Assembly: GCA_965237625.1 (NCBI GenBank) | Contig: CBDEGD010000043.1 | Coordinates: 310,001 to 374,000, forward strand | Length of the DNA stretch: 64,000 bases | Direction of reading: 5' to 3' | Source of the DNA: JABDIP01 sp965237625 | Lineage (GTDB): Bacteria; Pseudomonadota; Alphaproteobacteria; DSM-16000; Inquilinaceae | Notes under the pieces: generated by a model | The model's database searches: none | Seen by the model: the letters and a program-made list of their open reading frames with translations, nothing else | Told to the model about the DNA's origin: nothing | Position numbers and translations under genes: made by a program | Part shown: positions 8,431 to 17,335 of the stretch, piece after piece | Numbering within the stretch: position 1 is the stretch's first letter | Layout of the letters: each line of letters begins with the position of its first letter

Positions 8431-9075
8431 CTACAGCCCCATGGTCACGAAGATGATCGAGAAGGCCGCATCGAGAACGATGACCAGGAAGATCGATTCG
8501 ACTACGGATTTGGTGGTCATCTGACCGACGCTTTCCGCGCTGCCTGAGACTTTCAGCCCTTCGTAACAGCCGATCATGGCGATCGCGAAGGCGAAGACCG
8601 GCGCTTTGACAAGGCCGATCCAAAGATGCTTCAGAGCGACCGCACTTTGAAGCTGCTTTAGGAACTGGCCAAAGGTGATGTCGAGGGTGAAGTAGCTCAT
8701 GATCGCACCGCCCGCCAGCCCGACAATATCGGAGAAGAACGCCAGTAGCGGCAAGGTGAGGACTAGGGCGGTAACTCTCGGCAGGACCAGAATTTCGATC
8801 GGGTCGATGCCGAGCGTCTGCATCGCATCGACCTCCTCATTTACCTTCATCGTTCCGATTTGCGCGGTGAAGGACGAACCGGAGCGGCCGGCGATGATGA
8901 TGGCGGTGATCAGAATTCCCAATTCGCGCAGAATGGAGATGCCGAGCAGGTTGACGACGAACAGCTCGGCGCCGAACTGGCGCAATTGTTCGGCCCCCTG
9001 ATAGGCCAGAACGACGCCGATCAGGAAGGATAGAAGTCCCACGATCGGCACAGCGTTCAGACCGACCTGTTCCAT
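8431..9075 (-). CDS. mlaE: MlaE-family lipid ABC transporter permease (core, downstream of a frameshift)
   Basis: 214 residues from ATG 9075 encode the membrane part of an MlaE permease: IVGLLSFLIGVVLAYQGAEQL, FVVNLLGISILRELGILITA and AGRSGSSFTAQIGTMKVNEE are the conserved family blocks. The expected N-terminus of the same protein (linker and STAS domain) is encoded just upstream in a different frame (8837-9625). Removing one base within 9076-9081 would join them as VY-H-MEQVGLNA. The core could be translated on its own from ATG 9075, but I see no good ribosome binding site there, and the first part of the permease would be missing. Treat it as the 3' part of a frameshifted STAS-MlaE gene unless resequencing removes the indel. 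Confidence 0.88.
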   Translation of the reverse strand: MEQVGLNAVPIVGLLSFLIGVVLAYQGAEQLRQFGAELFVVNLLGISILRELGILITAIIIAGRSGSSFTAQIGTMKVNEEVDAMQTLGIDPIEILVLPRVTALVLTLPLLAFFSDIVGLAGGAIMSYFTLDITFGQFLKQLQSAVALKHLWIGLVKAPVFAFAIAMIGCYEGLKVSGSAESVGQMTTKSVVESIFLVIVLDAAFSIIFVTMGL

Positions 9076-9625
9076 ATGTATAGACCGTCGACGTGAAACG
9101 CAGCCGGCTCGGCCGTAAGATCACGCCAACCGTTTTGGTCAGCAACAGGCCGAAGAACCCGATCAGATCGCGCGCGCCCGCGGCAATATCGAAGCTGGCC
9201 TGGCCGACCCGGTTGGCGATCTCGACGATCTTCGGCGGCATCGGGGTTTCGATCGGCACGTGCGGATCGGATCGCCCGACATCATTGAGTAGTGCCTCGA
9301 AAGACGGTCGCGCATGGGCGATCGAGACCTCCAGCCCGCGGGACCGATATACATCCATGGTCCGTCGCAGAAGCCAGGCACCGGAGGTATCGAGCACTTC
9401 GACCCCGCCAAGATCGACCGTCACAGACGCCGCGTCACCGGTCGACTCGATTGCCCGCAGCGACCGGTCGAGTTGGGTGGCGCATTTGATGTCCCAGCGC
9501 CCGCCGGCGGTGACCTGCAGGCGATCGTCGGCGGCCTGCGTTCGCACCCAGGCGTCAGATGACGGTGTCGGATCGGCCGGCGTGACACCCTCCCCTGCTG
9601 CAATTCCTCCGGCATCAACGGCCAT
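8837..9625 (-). pseudogene. STAS domain and N-terminal part of MlaE permease, out of frame with the core
   Basis: Translation from ATG 9625 gives an N-terminal STAS domain (about residues 30-125, with VTVDLGGVEVLDTSGAWLL, the strand-loop-helix typical of anti-sigma antagonist folds) followed by the membrane-linker of the permease (IVEIANRVGQASF, LTKTVGVILRPSRLRFTSTVY). After Tyr the frame leaves homology at 9076-9081 and runs in a meaningless frame to a stop at 8837. STAS-MlaE fusions are common in alphaproteobacterial Mla systems, so the natural gene is 8431-9625. Either a single-base sequence error or a recent inactivating insertion explains the break. Confidence 0.8.
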
Positions 9626-9757
9626 CGATCAGAATCCTGCCATTGGCGTCGGGATCAACGACGTGAAGACAATCGTCGGCTTGCCGCGCATCCGGATATC
9701 GTCTATTTGGGCGCACAGTGGCCCAAACCGGGTCGCGCACTGGCACAGGACCGTCCG

Positions 9758-10273
9758 ATGGACCTCAAAGACCACATCCGCAGCATTCCCGATTTTCCAA
9801 AGCCCGGTATCCTTTTTTACGATATTTCGCCCCTGTTGGCACACCCTGAGGCGTGGCGCGTGGCTGTCAAGAGGCTGGCGGATATCATCCGTCCGGAGAA
9901 ACCGGACCTTCTGGTCGGCATTGAATCGCGCGGTTTTCTCACGGCGGCTCCTCTGGCCTTCGAACTCGGCTGCGGTTTCTTGATGCTGCGCAAGAAAGGA
10001 AAGTTACCCGGGAAGACCATTCCCCATACATATGATCTGGAATATGGCCAGGACACCATAGAAATCCAGGCAGACGCGATCTCGCCCGGGCAGCGTGTCG
10101 TCGTTCTCGATGATCTGCTCGCTACCGGCGGAACAATGGAGGCGTCCATCAATCTGCTGCGGCAGGTTGGCGCCGATGTGCGCTGTGTCGCCTGCATCAT
10201 CGAATTGACTTTCCTGAAAGGGCGGGATCGGATCGACGTCCCATTGAGCGTATTGATGCAATACGACTCATAG
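9758..10273 (+). CDS. apt: adenine phosphoribosyltransferase
   Basis: 171 residues, the usual length. It converts adenine and PRPP to AMP in purine salvage. The N-terminus HIRSIPDFPKPGILFYDI is the classic APT hood/start block; GIESRGFLTAAPLA and VVVLDDLLATGGTMEA (PRPP-binding motif) complete the fold. Start ATG 9758 is chosen since the family begins immediately before the DLKDHIRSIPDFPKPG block; 17 upstream in-frame codons lack similarity. It is divergent from the Mla operon and convergent with the signalling operon. Confidence 0.96.
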   Translation: MDLKDHIRSIPDFPKPGILFYDISPLLAHPEAWRVAVKRLADIIRPEKPDLLVGIESRGFLTAAPLAFELGCGFLMLRKKGKLPGKTIPHTYDLEYGQDTIEIQADAISPGQRVVVLDDLLATGGTMEASINLLRQVGADVRCVACIIELTFLKGRDRIDVPLSVLMQYDS

Positions 10274-10309
10274 GCCGGAGCAGCTTAAGACCGGCATTTG
10301 GCGTCGCGA

Positions 10310-12067
10310 CTAGCCCTTCGCCTTGCGATCGGCCGAATTTGGCAGCGGCCAGGAGTCGATCCACGCCCCCACCTCCTCGGCAGGCATCGGATGGGCGAAA
10401 TAGAAGCCCTGCGCCATCTGGCAGCCCATCTCCGTCAGGCGGTCCCGCGCAGCTTCGGTCTCGACCGCTTCCGCGACCGAAACGAGGCCGAAATCCTTGC
10501 ATAGGGACAGGATAGACCGAACGATCGCCGGGTCGGGATCATCGGCTGCAAGGTCGCGAATTAACGATCCGTGAATTTTGAGCTCGTTGACGGGAAGATC
10601 CTTTAGCCGCGCGAAGATGCTGAGCCCGGCGCCGAAATCGTCGATCGAAATGGACACGCCGGATCGGGCGATCCAGGCGAGCATGGCGACCAGACGATCG
10701 AAATCGGCGATCAGTCCGGATTCCGAGATTTCCAGCGTCAGCTTTTCCGGCGGCAGGCTGGAGCCCGACAGTGCCTGTGCAATCAGATCCGGTAGGGCGT
10801 CGTTCCGGAAAGCCTGGGCTGAAAGGTTAACCGCCAAGGACAGATCGTGCCCGGCATCGCGAAACGACTCCGCGTGCTTCAAGGCCTTGGAAAGGGTGGC
10901 GATGGTCATCGGTTCGATGGCGAATGTCTTTTCCGCCGCTTCGACAAAGGCGGCCGGAGAGAGGCAGCCGCGCTCGGGGTGGTGCCAGCGCACCAACGCC
11001 TCCACACCCGATACCTGCCCAGTCCGCAAATCGATCTTCGGCTGGTGGTACATGTCCAGTTCATCCTGCTCGATGGCCTCCACGAGCCGCCCGACCAGGA
11101 TCGCGCCATCGATGGTCTTCGCGCAATCTCCATCTCCGGCGATCGCGTACCCACCGCCGGTTCTCTTGGCCTGATACATCGCCTCGTCGGCACGCTTCAG
11201 GACGGCGTCCGGCGCCGCCCCGTCCACTGGAAAGATCGCCATCCCAACCGACAGCCCGACTTTCACTTCGCCATGTTCCAGGGCGACGGGACGGGTGGCG
11301 ATATCGACAAGCTTTCTGGCCACTACAGCGGCGCCTTCAACAGTGCCGGTCGTCGGCAGCACGGCGGCGAACTCATCGCCGCCAATACGCGCGATGACGT
11401 CGGATGCTCGCAGGACCGACTTGACGCGCTTGGCAATCTCGGCCAGCACCAAATCCCCTGCCGCGTGGCCATGCGTATCGTTGATGGATTTGAATCCGTC
11501 GAGATCGATCATCGTGACAGCGAAGGTTCGGTGTTCCCGCCGCGCCAACCTGACAGTTTGTTCCAGGTGTTGCTGGAACGGCGCGCGGGTTTGCAGCCCG
11601 GTCAATCCATCCTCAAAACCCAGCCGCTCCAACCGCTCCTCGACGAGCTTTCGCCCGATTGAATACCGGATCGAGCGTTCGAGCTGCGACGCCGTGATCG
11701 TACCCTTGACCAGATAGTCGACCGCACCTGCGGCCATGGCATCAATATCAGTCTTACGGGAGTCCTGGCCGGTTAGGAGAATGATCGGTGCCTTGCAGCC
11801 CTGCCGCACCGCCTCCCGCACTAAATCCAGCCCGTTACGAGACCCCAGGCGAAAGTCAACCAGATACACATCGTGGTTGCCCGCGACCATGGCCGAGAGC
11901 CCACCTTCATACGTATTCACCCAATCCGACGGCGGTCCTTTCTCGAAGGCTTCCAAGATCAGGTCTCGGACCAGGACGCTGTCATCCTCATCATCGTCCA
12001 CGAGGAGGATTTTCGGTGCGGCGATCACGTCCGGCGCCTTCTCTTCATCGGCCCGGAAGGGCGACAA
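10310..12067 (-). CDS. REC-GGDEF-EAL response regulator (c-di-GMP synthesis/degradation)
   Basis: 585 residues. Receiver domain (about 18-140) with DDDEDD acidic pocket and phospho-Asp in VYLVDFRLG. GGDEF domain: motif GGDEF intact at residues 229-233, with an RxxD product-inhibition site (RASD) five residues before it. EAL domain: GVEALVRWHHP with EAL at 356-358, NLSAQAF, LEISES, SIDDFGAGLS, ELKIH and VAEAVET blocks, so the main catalytic residues are kept; KIH replaces the common KID. Both activities may therefore be functional and switched by phosphorylation. The 5' end overlaps the upstream single-domain regulator by 23 nt, making this the output gene of a four-gene signalling operon. Confidence 0.94.
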   Translation of the reverse strand: MSPFRADEEKAPDVIAAPKILLVDDDEDDSVLVRDLILEAFEKGPPSDWVNTYEGGLSAMVAGNHDVYLVDFRLGSRNGLDLVREAVRQGCKAPIILLTGQDSRKTDIDAMAAGAVDYLVKGTITASQLERSIRYSIGRKLVEERLERLGFEDGLTGLQTRAPFQQHLEQTVRLARREHRTFAVTMIDLDGFKSINDTHGHAAGDLVLAEIAKRVKSVLRASDVIARIGGDEFAAVLPTTGTVEGAAVVARKLVDIATRPVALEHGEVKVGLSVGMAIFPVDGAAPDAVLKRADEAMYQAKRTGGGYAIAGDGDCAKTIDGAILVGRLVEAIEQDELDMYHQPKIDLRTGQVSGVEALVRWHHPERGCLSPAAFVEAAEKTFAIEPMTIATLSKALKHAESFRDAGHDLSLAVNLSAQAFRNDALPDLIAQALSGSSLPPEKLTLEISESGLIADFDRLVAMLAWIARSGVSISIDDFGAGLSIFARLKDLPVNELKIHGSLIRDLAADDPDPAIVRSILSLCKDFGLVSVAEAVETEAARDRLTEMGCQMAQGFYFAHPMPAEEVGAWIDSWPLPNSADRKAKG

Positions 12068-12494
12068 TCTCGAACCAATAGGCGTCCAGCGCTTTCACCA
12101 CCGCGACAAGCCGTTCGAAGCTGGACGGCTTGGTGACAAAGGAATTCGCCCCAAGCTGGTAGGCCCGACGGATGTCCTGATCGGCGTTGGATGTGGAGAG
12201 GATCACGATTGGAATGCGCCAAAAGGACGGGTCGGATTTGATCTCGAACAGCGCTTCTCGGCCATCCTTGAGCGGCATATTCAGATCCAGCAGCAGAAGC
12301 CGCGGCAATGGACAGTCGATGAGGCCGGCATAGCGCCCTTCTCGGCGCAGATATTCGAGAAGGGCAACCCCGTCCTCGACAAAATCGACCTGGGTGGACG
12401 GCCGCACCTCCTCCATCGCCTCCTTGATCAGGAGCTGGTCGTCCACATCGTCATCGGCGACGAGAACTGTGAAACCGTTCTCGAGTCCGGCCAT
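12045..12494 (-). CDS. single-domain response regulator (RcpA/CheY-like)
   Basis: 149 residues, receiver domain only. Acidic pocket ADDDVDD near residues 13-19, phospho-acceptor Asp70 in LLLLDLNMPLKDG, signalling Ser/Thr in VILSTSNA and conserved Lys in VTKPSS. The NMP(L)KDG and STS signature resembles receivers partnered with phytochrome-like or PAS histidine kinases. Its start abuts the histidine kinase stop (shared base 12494), and its 3' end overlaps the GGDEF-EAL gene, so it likely relays phosphate within this cascade. Confidence 0.93.
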   Translation of the reverse strand: MAGLENGFTVLVADDDVDDQLLIKEAMEEVRPSTQVDFVEDGVALLEYLRREGRYAGLIDCPLPRLLLLDLNMPLKDGREALFEIKSDPSFWRIPIVILSTSNADQDIRRAYQLGANSFVTKPSSFERLVAVVKALDAYWFEIVALPGR

Positions 12495-14638
12495 CAGGCT
12501 ACCTTTCTGACGGAATCTCCGCCGGGCAGGGTTACGGTGAATGTGGCGCCGCCGCCTTGCTTGCCGCGTGCCGCGATAGTTCCGCCATGGCGCTCACAGA
12601 TCTTCCGGCAAATGGCCAGTCCGATACCCGTCCCCTCATAGGCGGAACGACCATGCAGACGCTGAAAAATGCCGAAAATCCGCTCCGCATAGTCTTGTTC
12701 GAACCCAATACCGTTATCGGCGACCTCGATACTGCAGCTACCGAGATCCGGCGATTGCATTGCACTGATGCGAACCAAGGGAGGCACGCCTTCGCGACTG
12801 TATTTGAGGCCATTTCCGATGAGGTTTTGGAACAGCTGGCGCATCTGCAACGTATCGGCCCGAACCGTGGGTAGATCCTGAACGTCGATCGTTGCTCCAG
12901 TTTCCTGGATGCGCACCTCCAGATCCGAGATGACGCCCCTGACCACCTCTCCAAGATCAACCGGCACCGACTTCAATTCGCCACGCCCGACCTGGGAAAA
13001 AGCCAGCAGGTCGACGATTAGCGACTGCATCCGACTGGTCGCCGCAGCGACACGGGCCAGATAATCCTGCCCTTGTTCGTCCAGCTGGTCGCTGTATTTC
13101 GTGCGCAATCGTTCGCTGAAAGCCTGCACTTTGCGCAGGGGTTCCTGAAGATCATGGGACGCCACCGACGCAAATTGCTGCAGTTCGGAGTTCGAGCGCG
13201 CCAATTCCTGTGCGCGGCGGCGGAGCAGTCGTTCCGCCTCCTTGCGCTCGGTGATGTCCATCAGGACGAAAATTCGGTCCTCGCGGCTGAGACCCCCTCC
13301 CATCATGCGCGACGCGGAGATCTGGACCGGCAATGAACCGCCGATATCGGTCGTCAACGTGCCCTCTATCGACGTCACCTCACCGCGCACCAGGCGCTGC
13401 AGCCCGTCATTTTGATCCGTCAGGATCGACGCGATCGGCCGGTCGATCAGTGCCTCCTGCTGGCACCCCATGATCTGCACGGCTGCCCGATTGCACCGCC
13501 GGATCCGTCCGCCGGGTCCGGTGACCAGCAGTATCTCGCTGATTGAATTCAGGATGCTGTCGACATAATCACGCGAGGTGGTGGTCTTCTCCAGCCGGTC
13601 CAGCATGGTGTTGAACGACAAGGCCAGCGACTGTAGCTCCGCGAACCCCCAAAGCCTGGCGCGGTGCGTGAAAGCGCTTGCCCCGCCGATTTGCCCGATA
13701 TCCTCGGCAAAGCGCGCGATCGGCTTCGCTGTCAGCCAGGCAGTCACAACAATGCCCAGTGCTACAGCGACGACGCTCAGGACGACTGCCAAGGCGGTCA
13801 GTTGATAGAGATGGGACACCGATCGGAATGCATCCGATCGCAATTCGCCCGCCACAAACTGAAGTTCCGGTATGAAGGGCACGCGGGTTTCGACGCCGAC
13901 CCATTGCGATCCGACTGTGTCGTACCCTGGATTGGCTGTGCTTCGACGGGGAACGAAACTGTCGTCGGAAGAAAACAGCACGGCCCCATCCGATGACTTC
14001 ACTGCCATCGCCCCCACCAGAATGGGAACGGACAGAAGTTGTGACAGTGTGTCGGGCTCCAACTCCACGACGATGATTCCTTCAGCGTGTCCGGAAATCA
14101 ACACCGGGAATGCCAGGATCATGCCATTGCGGTCGATCTGGGTAAGACGTTGGCCGGTCATGACCCCGTCGATCCACGGCTCGGCCTCGTACGATCGGGC
14201 CGGCGCGTTCGATGCCAGGGTTCGACCGCGATAATCGGTCAGCGAGACCAGCGTGCCAGAGGGGCCTGGCAGCCGCAGGTGCCGAAAATAGACCGGGAGG
14301 TAATTCAGCCGTTCTTCGAAATCGATCAGGCCATTGGCGACCAGATCGTTCTCGGCAACGGCGACCGCGGCAACGATCAATGCCTCGGTCTTCACCGAAA
14401 TGGCCGCCGCCACCTGCGTTGCCTGCTGGTTCAAACGCTGCTGAACTTCATCCTCGAATGTTCGGCGCACCAGGTATGACTGAGCGATCGAAATCCCCAG
14501 CAGCACCAGAATCGTTGCCGGCAGCACATGCATCAGCACATGGCTCAGCAAGGTCGCCGGCCTCTTGTGAGGGTCGGTCGTTTGGGCGCCAACGTCGGGA
14601 ACCGCCATCGACGCCCGCTCCTGAAACTGGCTTGTCAC
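12494..14638 (-). CDS. membrane sensor histidine kinase with periplasmic sensor and PAS domain
   Basis: 714 residues. TM1 at about residues 34-54, a long periplasmic region (about 55-280), TM2 at about 282-305, a HAMP-like linker (LTAKPIARFAEDI), a PAS domain (about 365-470, RDYVDSILNSISEILLVTG), then HisKA with phospho-His495 in VASHDLQEPLRK and HATPase with NLIGNGLKY, DNGIGF and GTGIGLAI. The SHDLQEPLRK H-box belongs to the bacteriophytochrome/RcpA-type kinase group. It overlaps the upstream binding-protein gene by 4 nt (14635-14638), suggesting that the periplasmic binding protein presents ligand to this sensor. Confidence 0.93.
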   Translation of the reverse strand: MTSQFQERASMAVPDVGAQTTDPHKRPATLLSHVLMHVLPATILVLLGISIAQSYLVRRTFEDEVQQRLNQQATQVAAAISVKTEALIVAAVAVAENDLVANGLIDFEERLNYLPVYFRHLRLPGPSGTLVSLTDYRGRTLASNAPARSYEAEPWIDGVMTGQRLTQIDRNGMILAFPVLISGHAEGIIVVELEPDTLSQLLSVPILVGAMAVKSSDGAVLFSSDDSFVPRRSTANPGYDTVGSQWVGVETRVPFIPELQFVAGELRSDAFRSVSHLYQLTALAVVLSVVAVALGIVVTAWLTAKPIARFAEDIGQIGGASAFTHRARLWGFAELQSLALSFNTMLDRLEKTTTSRDYVDSILNSISEILLVTGPGGRIRRCNRAAVQIMGCQQEALIDRPIASILTDQNDGLQRLVRGEVTSIEGTLTTDIGGSLPVQISASRMMGGGLSREDRIFVLMDITERKEAERLLRRRAQELARSNSELQQFASVASHDLQEPLRKVQAFSERLRTKYSDQLDEQGQDYLARVAAATSRMQSLIVDLLAFSQVGRGELKSVPVDLGEVVRGVISDLEVRIQETGATIDVQDLPTVRADTLQMRQLFQNLIGNGLKYSREGVPPLVRISAMQSPDLGSCSIEVADNGIGFEQDYAERIFGIFQRLHGRSAYEGTGIGLAICRKICERHGGTIAARGKQGGGATFTVTLPGGDSVRKVA

Positions 14639-15858
14639 CGAACAGGCAGGGGAATAATGGCCCCGTCCGAGCCATATCGGCTGAGGCGAAAATCGGCGAC
14701 ATCCAATGCGTCATGACGCTCCGCTGTGAACGGCGGATCATAGTCCCGAAGCAGACCCTGATAGGGCCCGAGAGCCTCAAGAGACCGGCGCACCTGATTC
14801 CGGTCAATACTGCCTGCCTGGGTGATCGCCATGTGCAGCAGATGGACCAGATCGTATGCATGCGCGGTGCCCACCGGCGCCAGAACCCGTCCCGGCGCGG
14901 TACAGTCATCAAACCGTTGGCAATAGGCTTGATAAACGTGGTCGGCGCGATCGGGGAAGGGAGGGTCGGCAAAAGAGAAGGTTTGCAGGAATGTCAGATC
15001 CACTTCGCCCAGGACAGAGCCCACATTCCGGTTCATGTCGCCGCTGGTGATCCCCCAGTGGGAGATTACCGGCAGCCGCTCGGTGGTCGGTCTTGACGCG
15101 ACCTCGCGGATCGCGACCACACCGTCGGTAACGCTGGAGACCAGCATGATTGCATCCGCGCCAGCGGCGATCAGCGCATTGATCTCCGCCGACATATCCT
15201 GCTGTCCGGAGTTGAACCACTGAATGCCAGCCGGTTCCATTCCCAGCTCGTCCAGCGCCGCCGTCATGGCGGTCTCGTTCGATCGCCCCCAGGCCGTCCG
15301 CCACAGCAATAGGCCAAGGTTGTGGAAACCGCGGTCCAGGGCGGCATTGACTAGAAAGCCGCCGGCGAACTCATCGCGAACCGATACCCGGAAGACGAAA
15401 TTGGGCCGATATCCGTTGTCTACAATCGCTGTGCCCGCCGCCCAGGGGCCGAGATAGATCAGCCCGTGCTGATGGATGGCGTCCAGTTCGGCAAGCGCGA
15501 CGGGTGTGAACGACCCGCCAACGACCGCAACGAGATCATCCATGCGCGCCAGCTCTTCGATATTGTCGATCCCACGGGCCGGGTTGCCGCGATTGTCGCG
15601 TACCACAAGCTCCAATGGGCGTCCCAGCACACCGCCCGATCGATTGAGCTCGTCCATAGCCAGAATGATGCCGCGGCGGATCGCTTCGCCAGCGCGCATA
15701 GCGGTCATGTCCGCATCGAGCCCGACCAAAATCGGGCGCGTTTCAACAGCCTCCGCAATCGATCCCGAAGAGGAAGCGAGGCCCAAAAACGCTGCGCAGA
15801 TCAGCAAGCCCCGCATCAACGGAAGCCGCGCTGCCGACAAAAAGTTGATCATATCCAA
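14635..15858 (-). CDS. LIV-type periplasmic binding protein, probably a sensor accessory
   Basis: 407 residues: signal peptide (cleavage near AEAVE), then a type I periplasmic-binding fold of the branched-chain amino acid/amide family: ILVGLDADMTAMRAGEAIRR, GIILAMDELNRSGGVLGRPL, VVGGSFTPVALAELD and a C-terminal LGPYQGL block. No ABC permease or ATPase gene accompanies it. Instead its stop overlaps the start of a membrane histidine kinase. The arrangement implies that it works as a ligand-sensing subunit of the kinase rather than as a transporter component; this is inference. The first gene of the operon, it is preceded by an AT-rich stretch (15859-15945). Confidence 0.88.
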   Translation of the reverse strand: MDMINFLSAARLPLMRGLLICAAFLGLASSSGSIAEAVETRPILVGLDADMTAMRAGEAIRRGIILAMDELNRSGGVLGRPLELVVRDNRGNPARGIDNIEELARMDDLVAVVGGSFTPVALAELDAIHQHGLIYLGPWAAGTAIVDNGYRPNFVFRVSVRDEFAGGFLVNAALDRGFHNLGLLLWRTAWGRSNETAMTAALDELGMEPAGIQWFNSGQQDMSAEINALIAAGADAIMLVSSVTDGVVAIREVASRPTTERLPVISHWGITSGDMNRNVGSVLGEVDLTFLQTFSFADPPFPDRADHVYQAYCQRFDDCTAPGRVLAPVGTAHAYDLVHLLHMAITQAGSIDRNQVRRSLEALGPYQGLLRDYDPPFTAERHDALDVADFRLSRYGSDGAIIPLPVR

Positions 15859-15992
15859 CCGAAATTCACTTTATTAGAACAGACAGTAACTTTTACTATT
15901 TCTTAGACTGGTCAAGAATCTCTTAAATTGGATTTGTTCCAATGCTTTGAAGGACGGAATTTCTGTTTGCCGGCTTGGCCGGCACGCCGTCT

Positions 15993-17204
15993 TCAGGATG
16001 GCGGCTGACCAAGCTGACGGGCCGCCGCCAAAAGCATCCGATCGCTGCCCGGCGCGCCGACCAGGGAAATGCCGAGCGGCGCCCCTTCGGACATCGCCGC
16101 TGGTATCGACAGTTGCGGGAGATATCCGAGGCCGGCGATGCAGAGGATGCCGAGCGCCTGATTGCGATAAGCGACCACCTGATCCTGCGGCAGACCCTTG
16201 AGCGGAGCTGCCCCCGGCGCCGACGGAACAACCAGGATCGCATTCTTGGCCAGCAGGGTCCGCAGCCTCTTCGCTGCCGCCGGACGGAATGCCTTCGCTG
16301 CTTCGACCGAGGAATTCGATACCTCTGACGCCAGCCGAAATCGCTCGGCGATGAGGGGCCCGATTTTCGGTTTCACACTCGTAATCCAGTCGCCATGACT
16401 GTCCCAGATCTCACGCCATTGAAGCGCCTGGAAATGGGACAGCCAGGTATCGAGCCCCTCCTGCGCTACCGCCACCGGCTCGGCTGGACCGAAAATCCCC
16501 TCAATCCATGTGACGGCGTCGCGCAGCGCTGCTGCCGCGGCCGGCGGAATACGGTTGAAGGCATCGGTGGCAACGAACAAGCGGCCGGGCGATGCCGGGC
16601 TCCCGCCTCCGAGCAGAACCTGGCCGACTTGCTCGAGAAGCGCCGCATCCCGGGCGAACCAACCGACAGTGTCGAAGCTCGGCGCCAGAGGCATGACCCC
16701 GTCCAGGGAAATCGCCCCGTGGCTCGGCCGCAACCCATAGAGTCCGCAAAAACTGGCCGGCGCGCGGACGGATCCGCCGGTGTCTGACCCTAGCGCGGTA
16801 TCCACCAATCCGCCGGCGACCGCAGCCGCCGATCCGTTTGATGACCCGCCGGGAATGCGATCCGGGGCCGCGGTATTGACCGGAGTTCCATAGTGATGGT
16901 TCTCGCCGTTGAGACTGAAAGCGAGTTCATCGGTCAGCGTCTTGCCGACCAGGGTGGCCCCTGCCTCAAGCAATGCGGTTACCGCTGGGGCGGTGCGGTC
17001 GGCCACCGGGTGCGAGGCAAGCCAGTCCGGATTGCCGCAGCAGCAGGTCTGCCCGGCGATGTCGTAGATGTCTTTGGCGGCAAAGCGAATGCCGGAAAGC
17101 GGCCCCTCGGGGGCGCCTTCGATCCGCACGTCCACATGCCGGCAAAACGCGCCCAACTGGTCGTCCAAACCCCACTCCTCGCCTGAGTTTCTTCGCCCCG
17201 GCAT
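15993..17204 (-). CDS. amidase signature family enzyme
   Basis: 403 residues from ATG 17204, selected because the longer frame to 17348 would overlap the divergent HPF gene and lacks similarity. Ser-cisSer-Lys triad elements are visible: Lys in RFAAKDIYDIAG, the GGSSNGSAAAVAGG loop and DTGGSVRAPASFCGLYGLRP with the acyl Ser. The family hydrolyses carboxamides; closest in feel to AtzF/allophanate-hydrolase-like and glutamyl-amidotransferase A-like stand-alone amidases of about 400 aa. Substrate unknown. SSNGS replaces the commoner SSGGS. Confidence 0.9.
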   Translation of the reverse strand: MPGRRNSGEEWGLDDQLGAFCRHVDVRIEGAPEGPLSGIRFAAKDIYDIAGQTCCCGNPDWLASHPVADRTAPAVTALLEAGATLVGKTLTDELAFSLNGENHHYGTPVNTAAPDRIPGGSSNGSAAAVAGGLVDTALGSDTGGSVRAPASFCGLYGLRPSHGAISLDGVMPLAPSFDTVGWFARDAALLEQVGQVLLGGGSPASPGRLFVATDAFNRIPPAAAAALRDAVTWIEGIFGPAEPVAVAQEGLDTWLSHFQALQWREIWDSHGDWITSVKPKIGPLIAERFRLASEVSNSSVEAAKAFRPAAAKRLRTLLAKNAILVVPSAPGAAPLKGLPQDQVVAYRNQALGILCIAGLGYLPQLSIPAAMSEGAPLGISLVGAPGSDRMLLAAARQLGQPPS

Positions 17205-17335
17205 GGAGTGTAGTCGTCTGCCGGGCAGCAATGCCAGCCCACCCACGGCCATGTTAATCCAGATCAATGCCGCACCCCGTCCGGCGGCGCACGGTACCCG
17301 CTCGTGAAAAATGGCAATGAAGAGTGGATCGGCGG

